64,000 nucleotides of DNA from the NCBI GenBank assembly GCA_950295325.1, contig OX485809.1, positions 62,001 to 126,000 of the forward strand. The letters are read 5' to 3'. This document shows positions 12,258 to 26,900 of the stretch, piece by piece (position 1 is the stretch's first letter; each line of letters starts with the position of its first letter). The position numbers were made by a program, and so were the translations under genes. The notes beneath the pieces were generated by a model. That model was not told where the DNA came from, searched no databases, and saw only the letters and a program-made list of their open reading frames with translations. Origin of the DNA: Polytrichum commune (lineage: Eukaryota > Streptophyta > Polytrichopsida > Polytrichales > Polytrichaceae).

Positions 12258-15200
12258 GTAGTAAGTGGCCCGTTTTCCCACTCTGTTTATGCTAGATTAT
12301 GTAAGGAGAAATCGAAGCATGTGGAAATTAGGTTTCAAACAATCTGTGCAGGTGTTTACTACTATTGTCATGTTCTATGTTTCTTCTGAAGTTTACTACG
12401 TATCAACGTGTTGTCACTCATAACAATATTTAGCGAGCATTTCTTGTTATGTGGGATCTGGAAACGCGACTCAAGATTTGTGCTCGGAACAAACAAGCGC
12501 AATGTTCCTGAGTCTGGTATTAATATGAATGTCCAAGCACGTGAGTCTTGGACATCCTACATCACTGCAAAATCTACGAATCTACCATTGTTCTTTCACT
12601 GACGCATGACGATTGCCTAGGACTCATGTGCTCATGGTGAATTCGTGTGCGCGTATAACGAGAAAGAGAAAGAGAACGAACGAGCAATGCAGCTGGTTAA
12701 TGTTATGTTCACTGTGAGTTTTGCTTGCAATCCCTAGCAGGTGGGAAAGCTAAGAGAGGCCGTAAGAACAATAGTTTGATGCATGGAGGAATCCCACGAA
12801 GCCACCCTTTGGTGCTTGACATGCCCGAGTTGGACTCCGTGTATCCATCACAAAACAGCCCTCGGGCCAAGGGTGAGGCCAGTGTAGATGTGGAAGCTTG
12901 GAAGAGGCGGCGTGGGAAATTTGCCTTGGCCACGCCCGAATCGGCTCCCAAATACGTGTGGCTCCCGTTTCTTGGTAATCTATGTAACCTAACCTACTCG
13001 CCAATACACCTGATGCCAACACTCGTTTCAGTCTGAATTGAAATCCCTAATTTGCATTACGTAACTGAATGGTGTGTGATTAGGTGTGGCTTTAAGCACA
13101 GATGCCGTAAAAACGCGTGTTTGAAGATATTCGACTACAGAAGAAAAAAATTGTTGCTCATTTTATGTTGAACAACGAACATGATTAGGAGGACCTATGG
13201 AACAAAAATGTTCACCTTGATAATGAATAAGATGTTCATATGAACGCCAAAACTCATGAGAAAAATGACCTCACACATAATTCAAGTTTGCTAATCATCT
13301 TGCACTAATAGCGAGTTTCGTATCTCACAGGAAGTGCAGAGAAAAAAAAATGCATGTTTAAAGACCACTTACCCTAGGTTACCTATTAGGATGGTAATAA
13401 GAAGAGTTTGTTTTCTTTGGGACACAGAAATGATAAAGGCTTACCCTGAACGACCGGAATTTGTGTACCTCCAACCACCAAAAGTGCCAAAGTCACCAAA
13501 GTATGATCCCTATGAGTTGGAGATTGTTCGGCATAGTGACATTACACACCCTTATTTTTGGACGATGAGCAGCAAAGGAGTCACTCTCTTTAGAGATGGA
13601 GAGGCAGGTACAACTTAAACACACACACACACACACACATAACTTATCCTTCCTACAAAGTTCATGTATACAAAGGTAGGTGGTGCAAAAACCAACAACC
13701 CATCCAAAATCAACACCTTAAATCCGATGGTAATAAAAAGTAAATGGAGAGATTGGTAAATTTGTCAACTTAAACCCTTGCATATGATTGTTTGGAATAA
13801 TTTGGATACCGTGAGAAGCACAATGAACAAGTTTGAGTATACATGGAGGAACAAACATACCATCATACTTTCAAAATCCCCCCGAAACCCAATGATCAAT
13901 AAAAACAATTGAAGGGACTGGTGAATATGTTTACTAAACCCTAGAATATGATTGTTTGAAATGACTTGAATGTGATTAGAAGCATAATGAAAAAAAAATT
14001 AGTATATATGGAGGAACAAACATACCATCATACGTTTAAATCAACTCAAAAAGGGATTGGTGGATATGTCAACTAAAGCTCTAAAATATGGTAGTTTGAT
14101 ATGATTTGAATATGAATTAAAGTTGTTGTGGATTGACAACATTTCATAACAAAAAGTTACACCATAGCCAATGATCATTGCTTTTGACTTGAACTTCACC
14201 TTGTGCTAATTACATTTCATCGAAATGGTTGGTTCCTCTCATATTTAACTTTCAAGCTTTCAGTTGGAGAACAAGAAAGTCACATTCATGGATCATTTTA
14301 GGACTGGTATTCACAATTGTAAAATCCACTAATGGTAAAATGTCATATCTAGATTTCAATAAAAACATTAAATTATACCATGAAGGGGTTATTCCAAATC
14401 CAAAAGAATAAGGTGAATGTACTTCTTGCAATGCTAACATGCTAGCACTTTATATTGGTACAGAATTTGAGCCACTAGAGCAATGGGAGAGGGGCTACAA
14501 CATGTTCAGGTGTATAATGTATCTCGATATATTTCGCCAGGTTTGTCTTCAAGCCTTCATATAAATAAACAATAAATAAAACAATCTATGGCATTCTTTT
14601 GCCAATGTGAATAGCATAGTCATCACATAATTTATCATGTTGGTTTATCCTATTTGACTTTATATGGAGGACCAACGAGTATCACTCAATAGGGGGTTCT
14701 ATTTCATATAAGATCTAACATTGTTGCATTTATCTATGCACACACACTTTCAAAGTGTGTGTGAGAGTGAGTGATTGAGTGATTGAGTGAACTAATATGA
14801 AACTTACTGAGTTCTTAGGGACACTTATCATCTTATAAAGTGATGGCAAAGGGGTGGGGTTAATCTCCATTAAAGGTGCGATAAGTTATTATACCAAGCA
14901 ACTCACTAATGCATCAATTTCTAGCATGCTTCACCTCAAGAGCATTATTGTTTTATGCACTAAAGCTCTAGATACTTAAGAATCTACTTTATACAAACCA
15001 TCTTCGCAAAGTTATTCACCTCCAAGTTTTATTTATTTTTGCATGTAACCACCTTAGTGTTGGAGAAAATGTTCCTACATATAGCATACCAAATGTGTCA
15101 AAGAATGGCACCCTTAATTTGTTCATTACTTAGCAAAATATCTATTGCTTTGTATGTTGTTGAGATAGTCCCCATGATGAATTCCTTCCAAGAGATGCTT

Positions 15201-18200
15201 TCAACCTTGCCAAAGCTCTTCCAATTGTCTTCATCAATTCGTTCAAGCCTTCCGTTGATTTTGCAATCCCTGAAGAAATGCTTAAGCAATTCCTCGAATT
15301 CAAACATGTAAATCAAGCATTTGGCATAGTCCATACATTTTCTCCTTCTTAGAATCAACATGCCACTCATGCTCAATTGCCAAAATAAAATGTTTATTTT
15401 CTCAATCCGGTGTCATTGCAAAGGAAATTGCTGGGCAATGTTTTGCTCCTTTTAAGGCAATAAATTCTATAATGTACTCAAGGGGGAGGGGGGTCGCTCC
15501 TTCTTATATTAATGTATACTCATGTGCTCATGACCTATATACCTTGCATAAAAGATTATAAGGTATAGTATTTTTCAAAATAAAGGTAAATACTTGTATT
15601 TTAATACACCCTATCAATAATTATAATTTTTGGGGGGAATCATTTAAAAATACCCTATTTTATTTCTATTGCCAAAGAAAATTGGAAAATAAATTGCAAT
15701 TCAAACAACGCGCTGAAATTTTCCCTCCCGGCACGTAGGTAGAGAACATTAACTCCACATTGGATATGTTGGTTTAGTAACGTTATAGCCAGCCAGCCTG
15801 CGAGTCATCCATCCAAGTTTTTTCAACAAAAACTTACCTCTTTTCATCCACTAGCACAGACCCTACCCTAGACCCACTACCCCCAATAATTGTTTCCATG
15901 CTATTTTACATGTACTGACTAGATAAAAGAGGCCATTTTATGTGATAATATTTTACATGTAAACATGTTTCATTATTTAAAAAACCCCTATATAATATGT
16001 ACATTTTTTTGCAAAATTTATCTACAATGAATATATTAGACCCTACTTTTTTTATTGCACATTGTTTTTACGATTTTCGCCACTGACCCCCCGAGATAAT
16101 GTACTCAAGCATTGTCATAAAATCAAAGTCCTATTGCCCTCTGCAAGATCTCATTGAAGGATTTTGATGAGTCCCCAAAAACCATAAGGTATTGGTTTCG
16201 TCATTGCAAATGGCTTTGATGAGGTCTTCTTGAGAGTTGATTTGGTAGTAATTATACTTGAAAACCCTCGCTCCCTTGAGGTTGAGCAAGTAATGGCTTG
16301 ACCTTTCCCGAACTTCTTTATAAGGAGATTCAAGTCACTTTCCCTTTGCACAAGTGACCCATGGAGTTGGTTTGGACCTTGAAAATACTTAATCTACAAC
16401 AAATGTGTCTGATGTGTTGGGCTTTGTGCAGTATCAAATATGGAAGGGTTGGGCAGTCTGGAAGCATTATGTAAGGAGGAAAACAAAAGGAGCAGCAAAT
16501 ACCAAAATTAAAAAGCTATTATTCAAATCAAACACCATATTCCACAAAGTCTTGGTCCAAATACGGACGGTAATTTGATTGTTGAGCCTTCTAGAAATTT
16601 TGCTTTAGTAGATGTTTACTTAATATATTCACATATAATAGATATTTAAATGCATTTCAAGTTTCATCATATTGGCACTAAGTATACACTCTATAATATT
16701 GCTATTTAGTGTTGGATAAAATTTGCTTCATTTGTCATTCTTTCAATTTATACATATGGACGCAATGAAGATAAATTTGAACCAACTCGATATTATTGTT
16801 ACTTTTTGTTTTATCGTGTTTTGTTAATTGAAATGCTTCGGTTTTTTTCTTCTTTCTTTCAAATAATGTATTATGTAAAGTTTGGTTTGGTGAGTTTCTT
16901 TTTTTAACAGTTCTAATTGGCAATTTGAGAAAATGAACTAGCTTCTTTGTAACTAGATACTGGATCTTCCCCCTGTCATCCTAAGGACCAACTTCAAGCA
17001 TAACCACATCAACATCAACAAAGTTGTTTGAGAGATGTTGAAACAATTATACATATGTGATACAACCTAAGGTTAACCCTTTCAATCCATTGCATACAAA
17101 TTTGGATTACTATTTAGGAGGGTCGGCAAGGCGGAGTATTTTACTCATTACAAGCATCATTTTGTAACTTCTTGTTTAGGCCATATCAATCACAAGCTTC
17201 AGTGTTTGTGACTATTAAATCCAAGAGATTAATGTGATGCCTAAGGGCCATATTACAAAGTGTCATGTACAAACGCCACCTTCGGCTCATGCCATCTTGA
17301 CCCAACAATAACAAGAGAATTTTTCATTGTCTTGAAAAAACTATTTCATCTATATTGAATATTGCAACCCATGTTGTAAAAACTATTGAACATAATGGAC
17401 ATTATCAATCCAAATTGTTGTTGTTGTGGTGGTGGTGGTGGTGGTAGAAATTTTTAAACTTTTAAATTGGTTGGATCATTGTAGTGTTTGTAAAGAATCC
17501 ATCAAAATCCAGACAAAGATGTGAGTCACATGGATGTCCTTGTATCATAATTCAAAAGTCTTTTCAAAAGGACACAAGTTGCACAAACAATTAATGGCAT
17601 ACTTCTCCAAACCATGCATCCTTATGATCGATAAAAATGTTATTTTTTGTATGGAGTATTTAGAGAAAAACTTTGGGCAATGAATAGATATGCGTACAAC
17701 TATGGATGATGAGGTTCCTAAATATGGATGTGACTATGACCTATACTTTGGAGATTTTTTTTCAAAGACAATTAGATCAAAGACAAGAGATAAAATCTCA
17801 AATAATGCAGGTCTCACATTTTACCATGCATCAATTACTACCATACTATTTGTGGATATCCACTCTAAGTAAGAACATAGAAGTAAAACTTATAACCCTT
17901 ACGGCCTTGCATAATGTGGCCATATGATTGTTAAGTGGGTAAAATCTATTCTCTTTCCTTGAGAATAATTCCAACATACTGCAATTTGATTTCAAAATAA
18001 AAAAGCAAGATACAAAGCCTGGATTCAAATTTTAGTTTGAAGCTTAAGCGGATGGTTTGACGGGAGTAGGATTGCATAGATTAAAGAGCAATTATCTTCA
18101 TAGGCTGAACAATGTCATGGGTTTTGTTAGTTCTTAAGTGAGATCATTGTTGCAATAAGAGATGCATGCGTTCAAGTTTTATCGCAACTTCAAGGAAACC

Positions 18201-21200
18201 TCATCGGTGGGACCAAAAGCAACGAGGACAAGGACAACACAAAAGCAGATGCACCGAGTGCAAAATCCACTACCCACAAGAAGAATAAACTTCAAATTAA
18301 TGAAGAGCAAGCTGACCAGGTTATCTCAAATATTATTATTCATTTGTATCTTGAAGGACCATGGATATTTACCCCTCATTTTTTAGACAATGTGAACCAT
18401 TTCCATAAAACAAATTACCATTTTTTTGTTATCGAAGTCACGTGCACATCCTAAACTCATGTATTGCGTGTGATGCATGCAACATTTGTTCTCATGCACC
18501 AAATTTAGAGCTCAATCTAACAACTGCAAGTGAGGAGTACCCTACTATGAACCTTGGTAGGGTGTATTAATGGAAAGGAAACCACCTCAAGGAACTCAAT
18601 AATGTTAAGTACATGTTTCATTGATAGAAACATGACAATTAGTGTAAAATGCATTATTATGCATTGTGCATGTAGAGCACTTGATCTTCATGCATTCCAT
18701 TTGTAACAACTACATGTGACATGCATGCATGCATGAGCAATGCCGACATGGCTAAGCTCAACATGAATATTGAAGTCTCTTTGTTTGTAAGCTATTGCCT
18801 TAACTCCATGTCATTGCATTTACATGTACATAATGAAGTCCATTATGGTGAGTTTTGAAGACATGATATTCCTCAAAATTGAACAATTATTCCCTTTTCA
18901 AATTATCAGCTTCTCTCTCTCTATATATATATATAGCATTGTAGAGCTACAATGTTTAGTGAACATGAGTTGTAGATTTACACACCTCACGAAGATTTGT
19001 CCACTTGTCTCAAAGTTGCTTCCGACTATCACACTTTAGACTAATTCAATTGAATGTCAAGACTAATATGTGAATGGTACAAGCATATATGATTTCAAAT
19101 CTCAATACTCATAAAACATGGTCACCTTGATGAAACTTGCTACAAAATCAATGATTCACATAATATGAACTATTTGAATTTCCATGAACTTATGTATACA
19201 CTCCAAAAACATACTTAATACAAATTCTAAAACAATGAAATTGTCCTTCATGGGTTCAGGATAGGTACACATATCTAATTGCGGCCGCAAAAAGAGCTGA
19301 GCAAGCAAGGTTGATTAATTTTGTAAGGTTGTCCGATTATCTCATCACGGATGGACTCCGGGTGATGCTGATTGAAACCCTTCAAGACTTGATAGGGAAA
19401 GTTAAACATAGCAAACTTGCAAGTAAAAGCAAGGCCTCAACTATTGTCCATTTAGAGGACCGCTCAGCTAGTATCAATCTCGACGATGCGGCTGCAACTG
19501 CTAGTACCACTCCAGAGGACCATGCTCCACCAAGCCCGGAGCCAAGTACTCCTCAAGAAACAAATATGGATTTCATCATGTCCGATGCACCAATTCCAGT
19601 TGCTGAAATCTTCAGTGTGGACTTGATTGTGGAAAATGATGTGTTGATTTTCAGTCCTTCATATTTGGATTATGAAGCCAAGGTAAGTGACATGATCGCC
19701 TCGTCAACTTTTCACCAGACTTGGATGGGCTCCTAGGGGTGGACTTATAGCTAGTAAATAAGTAGGCTCCAAGACCAAAGTAAGTTTGAAATTGAGTGAT
19801 CCTATTGGTCAAAAGCTTAAATTTGGACCTAAAGAGTTTATACTAGGGTTTAAGTCCAAGGTATGAAAAAGAATGAAATTGTGCTACTTTTCTACCAAAT
19901 CTTGACCGTTTCCCCAAAGGAAATATTGCTCCCAGTTTGCGAACCCAACCCTCAAGCTTGGGTCCAATCTTGAATAAAAAAGTAAGGTTCATCAAAGGGT
20001 GTTTTGGACCCCAAGTTTCTTGGACCCACTTTTTAATGTAAAACCATTCTTATTGTTCCTTGTTGAATGGCATTCTTACTTCAACTTAAGAACATGTTCA
20101 ATTTATAGACACAAACACATAGATTTGACCTGTTAACTTCAATATCATTTGTTTTAAAGACAATGATATTTTGAAGAAAAATTTACGATTAGCACATAAT
20201 TGTAGAATTCGAAAGGATTTTTTTTTCCAACCATCTAATAAAGATGACAAGACCTATAAATTAATGTTCTCTTGCATTAGCAAATCCTACTAAAACATAG
20301 TTGGGGACATTTTGTGTATCATCAGTCATAGAGTCCTCTAACTTACAAAGGGCTAAAAGCAAGTGAATTGAAATAAAACTCTTAGACAATGGTTTGGAAT
20401 TCACCAAGAAATATATTTATCTATTTATTTGGTTATTTAGTTATGAAATTGTTCTAAACGTGGGGTATTGTCTCCTCTTTCAAAGATGAACCCCATACAT
20501 TTCTACAACAAGTTTTGTTCACGTTGTCTCCAAAAGGCAAGCTTGTAGGTCCCACATGGCTTACTAGGTGTCTAGTTTACGTGAAAAATTGAGCATAGTT
20601 GGGTACATTAATGTTATAGAAGGACTCACATGGCACAAGGAATAAAACTTAGATCAAGTTGGTATGAACCACAAGCCTCAACCACAACACCACACGTTTG
20701 ATTTCCTAGAAATAAGAAATTATGTCAATTTTGCACTCATAACGCCGCTGAAAATGAAACACACCATTTTTGGAATGCCTATACAAACCCAATAGAGAAT
20801 GGTTTTCTTTTCTATTTCATAAAGTAGTCTTGGCAACCTCAAGTAGTTCTACCAGCTTGAGTGTTGATATTAGCCGTTACCTCACTCCATTGTACTCCAT
20901 GGCTTTAAGGATTTAGTTTCTTTGATTCCACCTTCATGTCCTCCTAGTTCCATAAACCTTTTGACCTCGTAGACTTTACGATCAATTTCATTTCACTTTA
21001 TTGGTGTATGTGGGGCCCCATTGGCGGAGGGGTGAAAATGCCCTTAGATTTATTTCACGTCTAAGTATATTGTACATAAGATATAGTGTGCCCCACACCA
21101 TTCATCAATGACAAACATAAATATTCTTTACAATCACTACATGACAACCAAAGTAGGTAACTTAGAACACTTGTTGCTACAAGACAAGTCATGCAAGCCA

Positions 21201-24200
21201 CTCAAATTGACTGGACACATCATTATGAATGTCTCATTGAGATTCTTCTTGATTTATAAGTTGTCATTGAAGTTGATGGAGTGCTATGTACATTTACAGA
21301 TCGACGAATATTTCCAAAATGCTTTAGAGGTGGTTCGACATTTACGGAGAATGATGTACCACCCTTTGTTGGATGGGGTTGTGGACAAAGGAGATGTGGA
21401 TGTGGATAACCTCCAACCTTACACCGAGCTCATTGGCGAGGCCCAGTTTGGACCCGTCATGAAGAGTATCTTAAAATCCATTTCCTTGTACTTCCATGTA
21501 TGTCTCTCTACCTTTACACCACAAATAAATATATTACATATCAATTATTACTTTTTCTCCATCTCTAGCAAGTCCCCCATTAATTGGTGCAATAGTTGAT
21601 CTGGATGTAAAAATCTTCCATCCACAAAACCCTAATCGGCGTGCACGTTGTGTCATCAACAAAGGATCCAATATGCAATGTCTCATAAGTATGCACCACA
21701 ATAATATTTTTACAACTCATAATATTGCTTGTCAAGATGGTGAACTTTCACAAAACCTATTGATGGAGAGGGTGATTGTGAAAATGTTGTTGAGGAACTC
21801 AGACATGCTATTTTGAGGAGAAGTTAGTCCCTAATCATAGATTCTAAATTAGTCTAGTGAGCTTAGATTGGGGTGAACTACCTATGAACCCCATAGGAAC
21901 AAGATTTTCATATTCCCCTATGTAAGGTGTGAAACACAATCCTTGTCAAGATATCCCATGTAGGTGACATGAACTTTCAACCCTTGTCAAATTTATATAT
22001 GAGGACCGGCATAAAACATACTAATGTCTTAAGTACAAATTGATGTTGACATGTTTCTAAAATAACATACCTTGGTTTATTTGAGGTCTTTATGGTGTTT
22101 GCTTTATTTTTATGTATTTTCTCTAAAATAGTCCCACTCAAACCCAACAAAAGCTAACCTTTCCTTAGGTGATGTTGCTTAATCTATCATTTATATTAAA
22201 ATATTATATCTATATCTATTATATTTTCATGTTGCAAAGGTGTCAATGGGATTCCTCCAAGACTTGATGTGAATGTAAACAAATGTTGGATAGTTATAAA
22301 CTTGATCTACTTGATCTAGTTATCAATTTGTTTATAACAAGGGTCAACACTTTAACGGGGGGAACTTTGATACACTTGAGCTTTTGATAACATGAGGTTG
22401 GGCCAACACATGTGAAACTAGTCAATTAAAGACCAAAGTCACGATTTACAACCTACATTTGTAGGTCCAAGATTATGTTGTTCACCTAAGCTCAAAGTTA
22501 TGGCGACTTGTTAAACTTAAACACCACCATGACCATTTTTGATCTTGTGGTGGGGCGGTAGGGACAACCCTTTACTTAGTAGGCAACCAAATAAGGAATG
22601 GTGGGTGGCTACCTAGGTTTGTGCATCTCGGAAACCCCCTTCAACAGGTGAAGATGGACCGGAAAATATGTTGTCAGAGGCCATGCCCTCATGACCATAG
22701 TGCCCAATGCCATCTTGTAACGGCAAATTCTTGCTCTGACCATAACTCATGTGTCATGCCATGGGTGTTGAGTGCCTCTCCTATGTTGCGAGTAATGACT
22801 AGTATCTCATATACTTGGGGTCGGGGAGAGGGGGAAGGAGAAATGCAAATACAAATTTCACACACTCACAAAATGAAAGCAATTGCCCAACAATTGCACA
22901 AGTCATATGAAATTTGTTTTGTTATCAACATTTGAAATTTGTTCACTATTGCCAACTTCCATCGTGTGCACTAAGACCCATTGTTTGCTCGTGGATTCTA
23001 CACCTAGACACCAATTCACTTACGTGACTCACATATAGATTTTGGAATCTTATAGAGCTTGGACAGCTGCCAAAATAACTATAGTTAACTAGATTTTTTT
23101 CCATACATTTTAGGGAACAACTATAGTTGACTAGAACAATTTCAAACCGATTTGAAAAACAACTACAGTTAACTAGAAAAAAAATCTAGACAACTATAAC
23201 TTGAGAGTGCCAAAACATGTAACATCCCAAAACTCAAACTCCCAATCCATAACAACACGGATTGGCAAGGCCAAGTATTTCTTTGATCCAACTCCATCGA
23301 CCTTCCCAATCAACTCATGCTTGGTGCCTTCTTTCTCCAAGGAATACAACAATATATTTGAAACCACATTGCATATGTGTGTTTGATGAGTATGGTAAAT
23401 CTCATCCACACCAAAGCACCCTATGTTGGAGAAAACGTATTGACCTATGATTTACACTCTATTTTAGAAAAAAACTCTACATCAATACATTGATTACTTC
23501 ATTTAGTGTGTGATACTATTTGAACTTACACAAGGCAACAACGTCTTACTCAAGAGTTCAATTTTTACGAACAAAAATTCAAATTATGACTTGGCTTGGT
23601 TAAATATTACATTCTCATTAAATAATTATAGCATTGTGTAACTCTGAATTGTTATACGCACTAAATGGGATTATTAGCGTAGCTTTTCCTTTTCCTATTC
23701 CTCACTTTACTTATATGTACCATACACTCAATAATGTAACCCATCCAGAAATAATCCTAAAATCTAGGGTATTTTAATTATCAATTTTATTTTATTTATG
23801 TTTTTTCTCACATGTGGTGTGTGCATTTTCAACAATGAACTCCGTGGGAGAAAGAGACACATGTCCTCCATGAGAATGGCAACTTGTGCAAGGTGATGAG
23901 CATTTGCTTGCCAACTTGAAGTAGGGGGTTGCACACAATTCTAACAAAAATGAGATTAGATGGTTGTCAAAGGCCACATCATCTCCATGAATGATATTAT
24001 TTCCATGTCTTTAAGAATCATATCCTTCGAAGGAATAGGAATAGAAGCGATCAAGGCTATCCTTTGTTAATTGTAACTTTGTTATAATTTAACTTTTGAA
24101 AATAAATTGCCACCCCTGCGCGCGCGCGTGTGGACTCTTCATTGGATAACTAAATGGTGTGTGTGGGGCATATTGAGATTAAACCCCCTATATACGGCAA

Positions 24201-26838
24201 CTTTATGAAGAAAAACAAAGTGATGTACGAATGGCAAGCTAGAAAATAGATTCGTGTATTTATACCAAGCTTTACAATTGAACATGATAAATGCCTCCAC
24301 TACATATACAAAATATATATCTTGATTTAAATATGCCCTATTACATATAAAATCCACTTCGCTTTCCAATGAAAAAATCATTGAACAAATTTTCATCCAT
24401 AGCATGTAACTTAATAATTGTGAACTCGGGGGGGGGGGGCCAGTGTGTTAAAAAGTTAAGGATATAGGTGCGAACAACCATTATTTTATAGGGGGGTATT
24501 ACTTTCAATTCTCTTCTTTTTTTCACATGCTATCATTATGTAATTTTCTACTTTGGGTTAATTGAAAAATGGCTTGCATTACTTATAATTCCAAATTACC
24601 TATTATTCCATACCCTATAGTACTTTAAAGATGTCCAGTGCCATTTTTGATACCCTATATTACTCTTAAGTCCATTTATAATTTTTTGCCCCCATGTTTT
24701 TAAAATACCCTATCATTTGTTCGCACGTATATTGCTACTCCAACCAATGACTACCCCCCCCCCCCCCCGAGATTGCGAACTAAACAAATAAAGACAAAAG
24801 CACAATAACTTAGTCACAATCCAAAGAGAAAATATCAAAGGAGTCTATGCGGTTCAAGACCCTTCAATTTATAAAAACTTAACACCCAAATGCAAAACTC
24901 TAACAAATATGGACATGGTAGTCATTAAGGACTATTACCGTATGATAACAATGGTTGAAAACGTGAAACAAACACACCTCTTCTCAAATTTTCCTCTAAA
25001 TCTTAGGGGCCCTTTTTGTACATCTCTCAAAATTCTTGATACCAACAATTTTGACCTATCAGTCAAAATTGTTGGTACACAATTTTGACTGATAATTTGG
25101 GGAAAATGTACACAGTAGATTTTTATTTTTATTTAAAAAAAAACCTCTCCAATACTTATACTATGTACGCTAATGCCTCAAATAATACCCCTTCTTACAC
25201 TCATGCTAGTTCCTATGTGATATGAAGATTTTACCCCCGGGGTGCCACCCTATGTTATATTCCACCCCCTTCTATTAACTATTGTAAAGCTTGCTCCCTA
25301 AGAGTCACACTAGTCTCTTACAAATGTAAAATTAGTGTGATGATCATTCATGGGAAACGTATTTCAAGAATCACTCTATATCCAAAAGAACTAGTGAGAC
25401 TAGGTACTCAATGTGGAATTTTGTAAGTTCACAAATCCCAGGACATTGTTGGCAACTAACTCACTGCACCACCACAAGTCGTCAAATTACGAAAACGTTC
25501 AAAATTTGTGGAAATGGTAAGCTCCTTATGAAGCCCCCTTCAAATAAGGAACGAAAGGTCATTGTAGCTAGGGTGATGAGCATATTTCATACTCATAGAA
25601 GCTCGCCATGATTTATCCTAACTAACCTTAACTTACTTACCCTAAATATACTAACCTCCCATTTATGCAAAAAGGTTCATATGTTTGGGTATCTTATACA
25701 TGTTTGTGATCAGGCCTCAAAAATCTTGATGAAGGCTAAGGCAAGTCAAAGTTTTTTAGTCTAGAGGTTTGTGGATACCTCTATTACAAGACACATATAT
25801 GACATAGGATTGATCTTTTAATTGTTGTCAATTTAAAGTGCAGGATTTTGAGCATGTAGGGGAGCCATTTGAAAACCATCTTGCAACATGCTTATCACTT
25901 CGTCAAATTAGCGTGGAGAGTCTCCAAAAGGAGGTAAAAAAAATTGGGTTGTTCTAGAGGTATCCATGTTTCATACATAATAGGTTGAGAATAGTAATAT
26001 TATCTTACAATGAATCGTACATTGGTGACATTTGCAAAACTGAAAATCATCTGACAAGGTGGACGAGGGGAAAAGGGATCTAGAGCGTTTTCGTGATGAC
26101 ATTGATGCATATCTTGAATTAACTGAGAAGATTGTGGCTTTACCAGATTTCAATGATGTGGTTAGTATTTTCTATACATTCCAAACCTCTAGATCCATAT
26201 ATGAACACTAAATTCAAATCAATTCACTTAAAACGTTGCAACACTTTAAACAATGTTTACAAAACATAGGACTACATTTTAATAGATTAAATTTATAATT
26301 GCAAGATTCCAAAGGTTGCATTATGTGTGGATGCAATGTTAAATGAAGCATGAGTTAATTGTTGGGTTGATTTTTTTTAGAATAAAAAATAAAAAAACAC
26401 CCTAAAAGATGTTACAATTACATCACATCATTGATTCAACTTTGAATGTTTGTTCACCTACATTTGAGATGCATTCTACTATCTTCTTGAAATTCTTGTT
26501 GTAAGACTTAGGGCTGGTTTACACTACGGTGGAGAAGTCCACCGGTCATGAAAAAAGGGCGTTTCTCAATTGTGATTGGTCGAAAATGCAACTCTTGACC
26601 GGTGGGTGTTTACACTAGGTGAAGAAAACAATGGTGGTGAACTTTTCTCATGGATGATAAAATGACATGGCCGCCTACATGGCGGCACTTTTTGGAGTGG
26701 GCTTCTCCGGCCTCAAGAGGCCGGACAAGAAACTCCTCCTCCGGAGAAGCCCAACTCAATAAAAAATTAATTTTCAAAAACAGATCTGGACCGTAGATTT
26801 CAGATATGGTTTTTTTCAAAACCTAAGGTGTTGGCAAG

Positions 26839-26900
<62 letters not shown>

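Noticed and set aside
13331-13427. Upstream extension of dynein exon 3 from the acceptor TATCTCACAG
   Set aside because: The frame is open, but phase with exon 2 would bring a stop, and the extra residues match nothing in the family. The acceptor at 13427 fits.
22621-22935. 104-codon ORF in dynein intron 9
   Set aside because: Low-complexity and Cys/His-scattered, with no dynein-like sequence. Exons 9 and 10 join directly at the right spacing.
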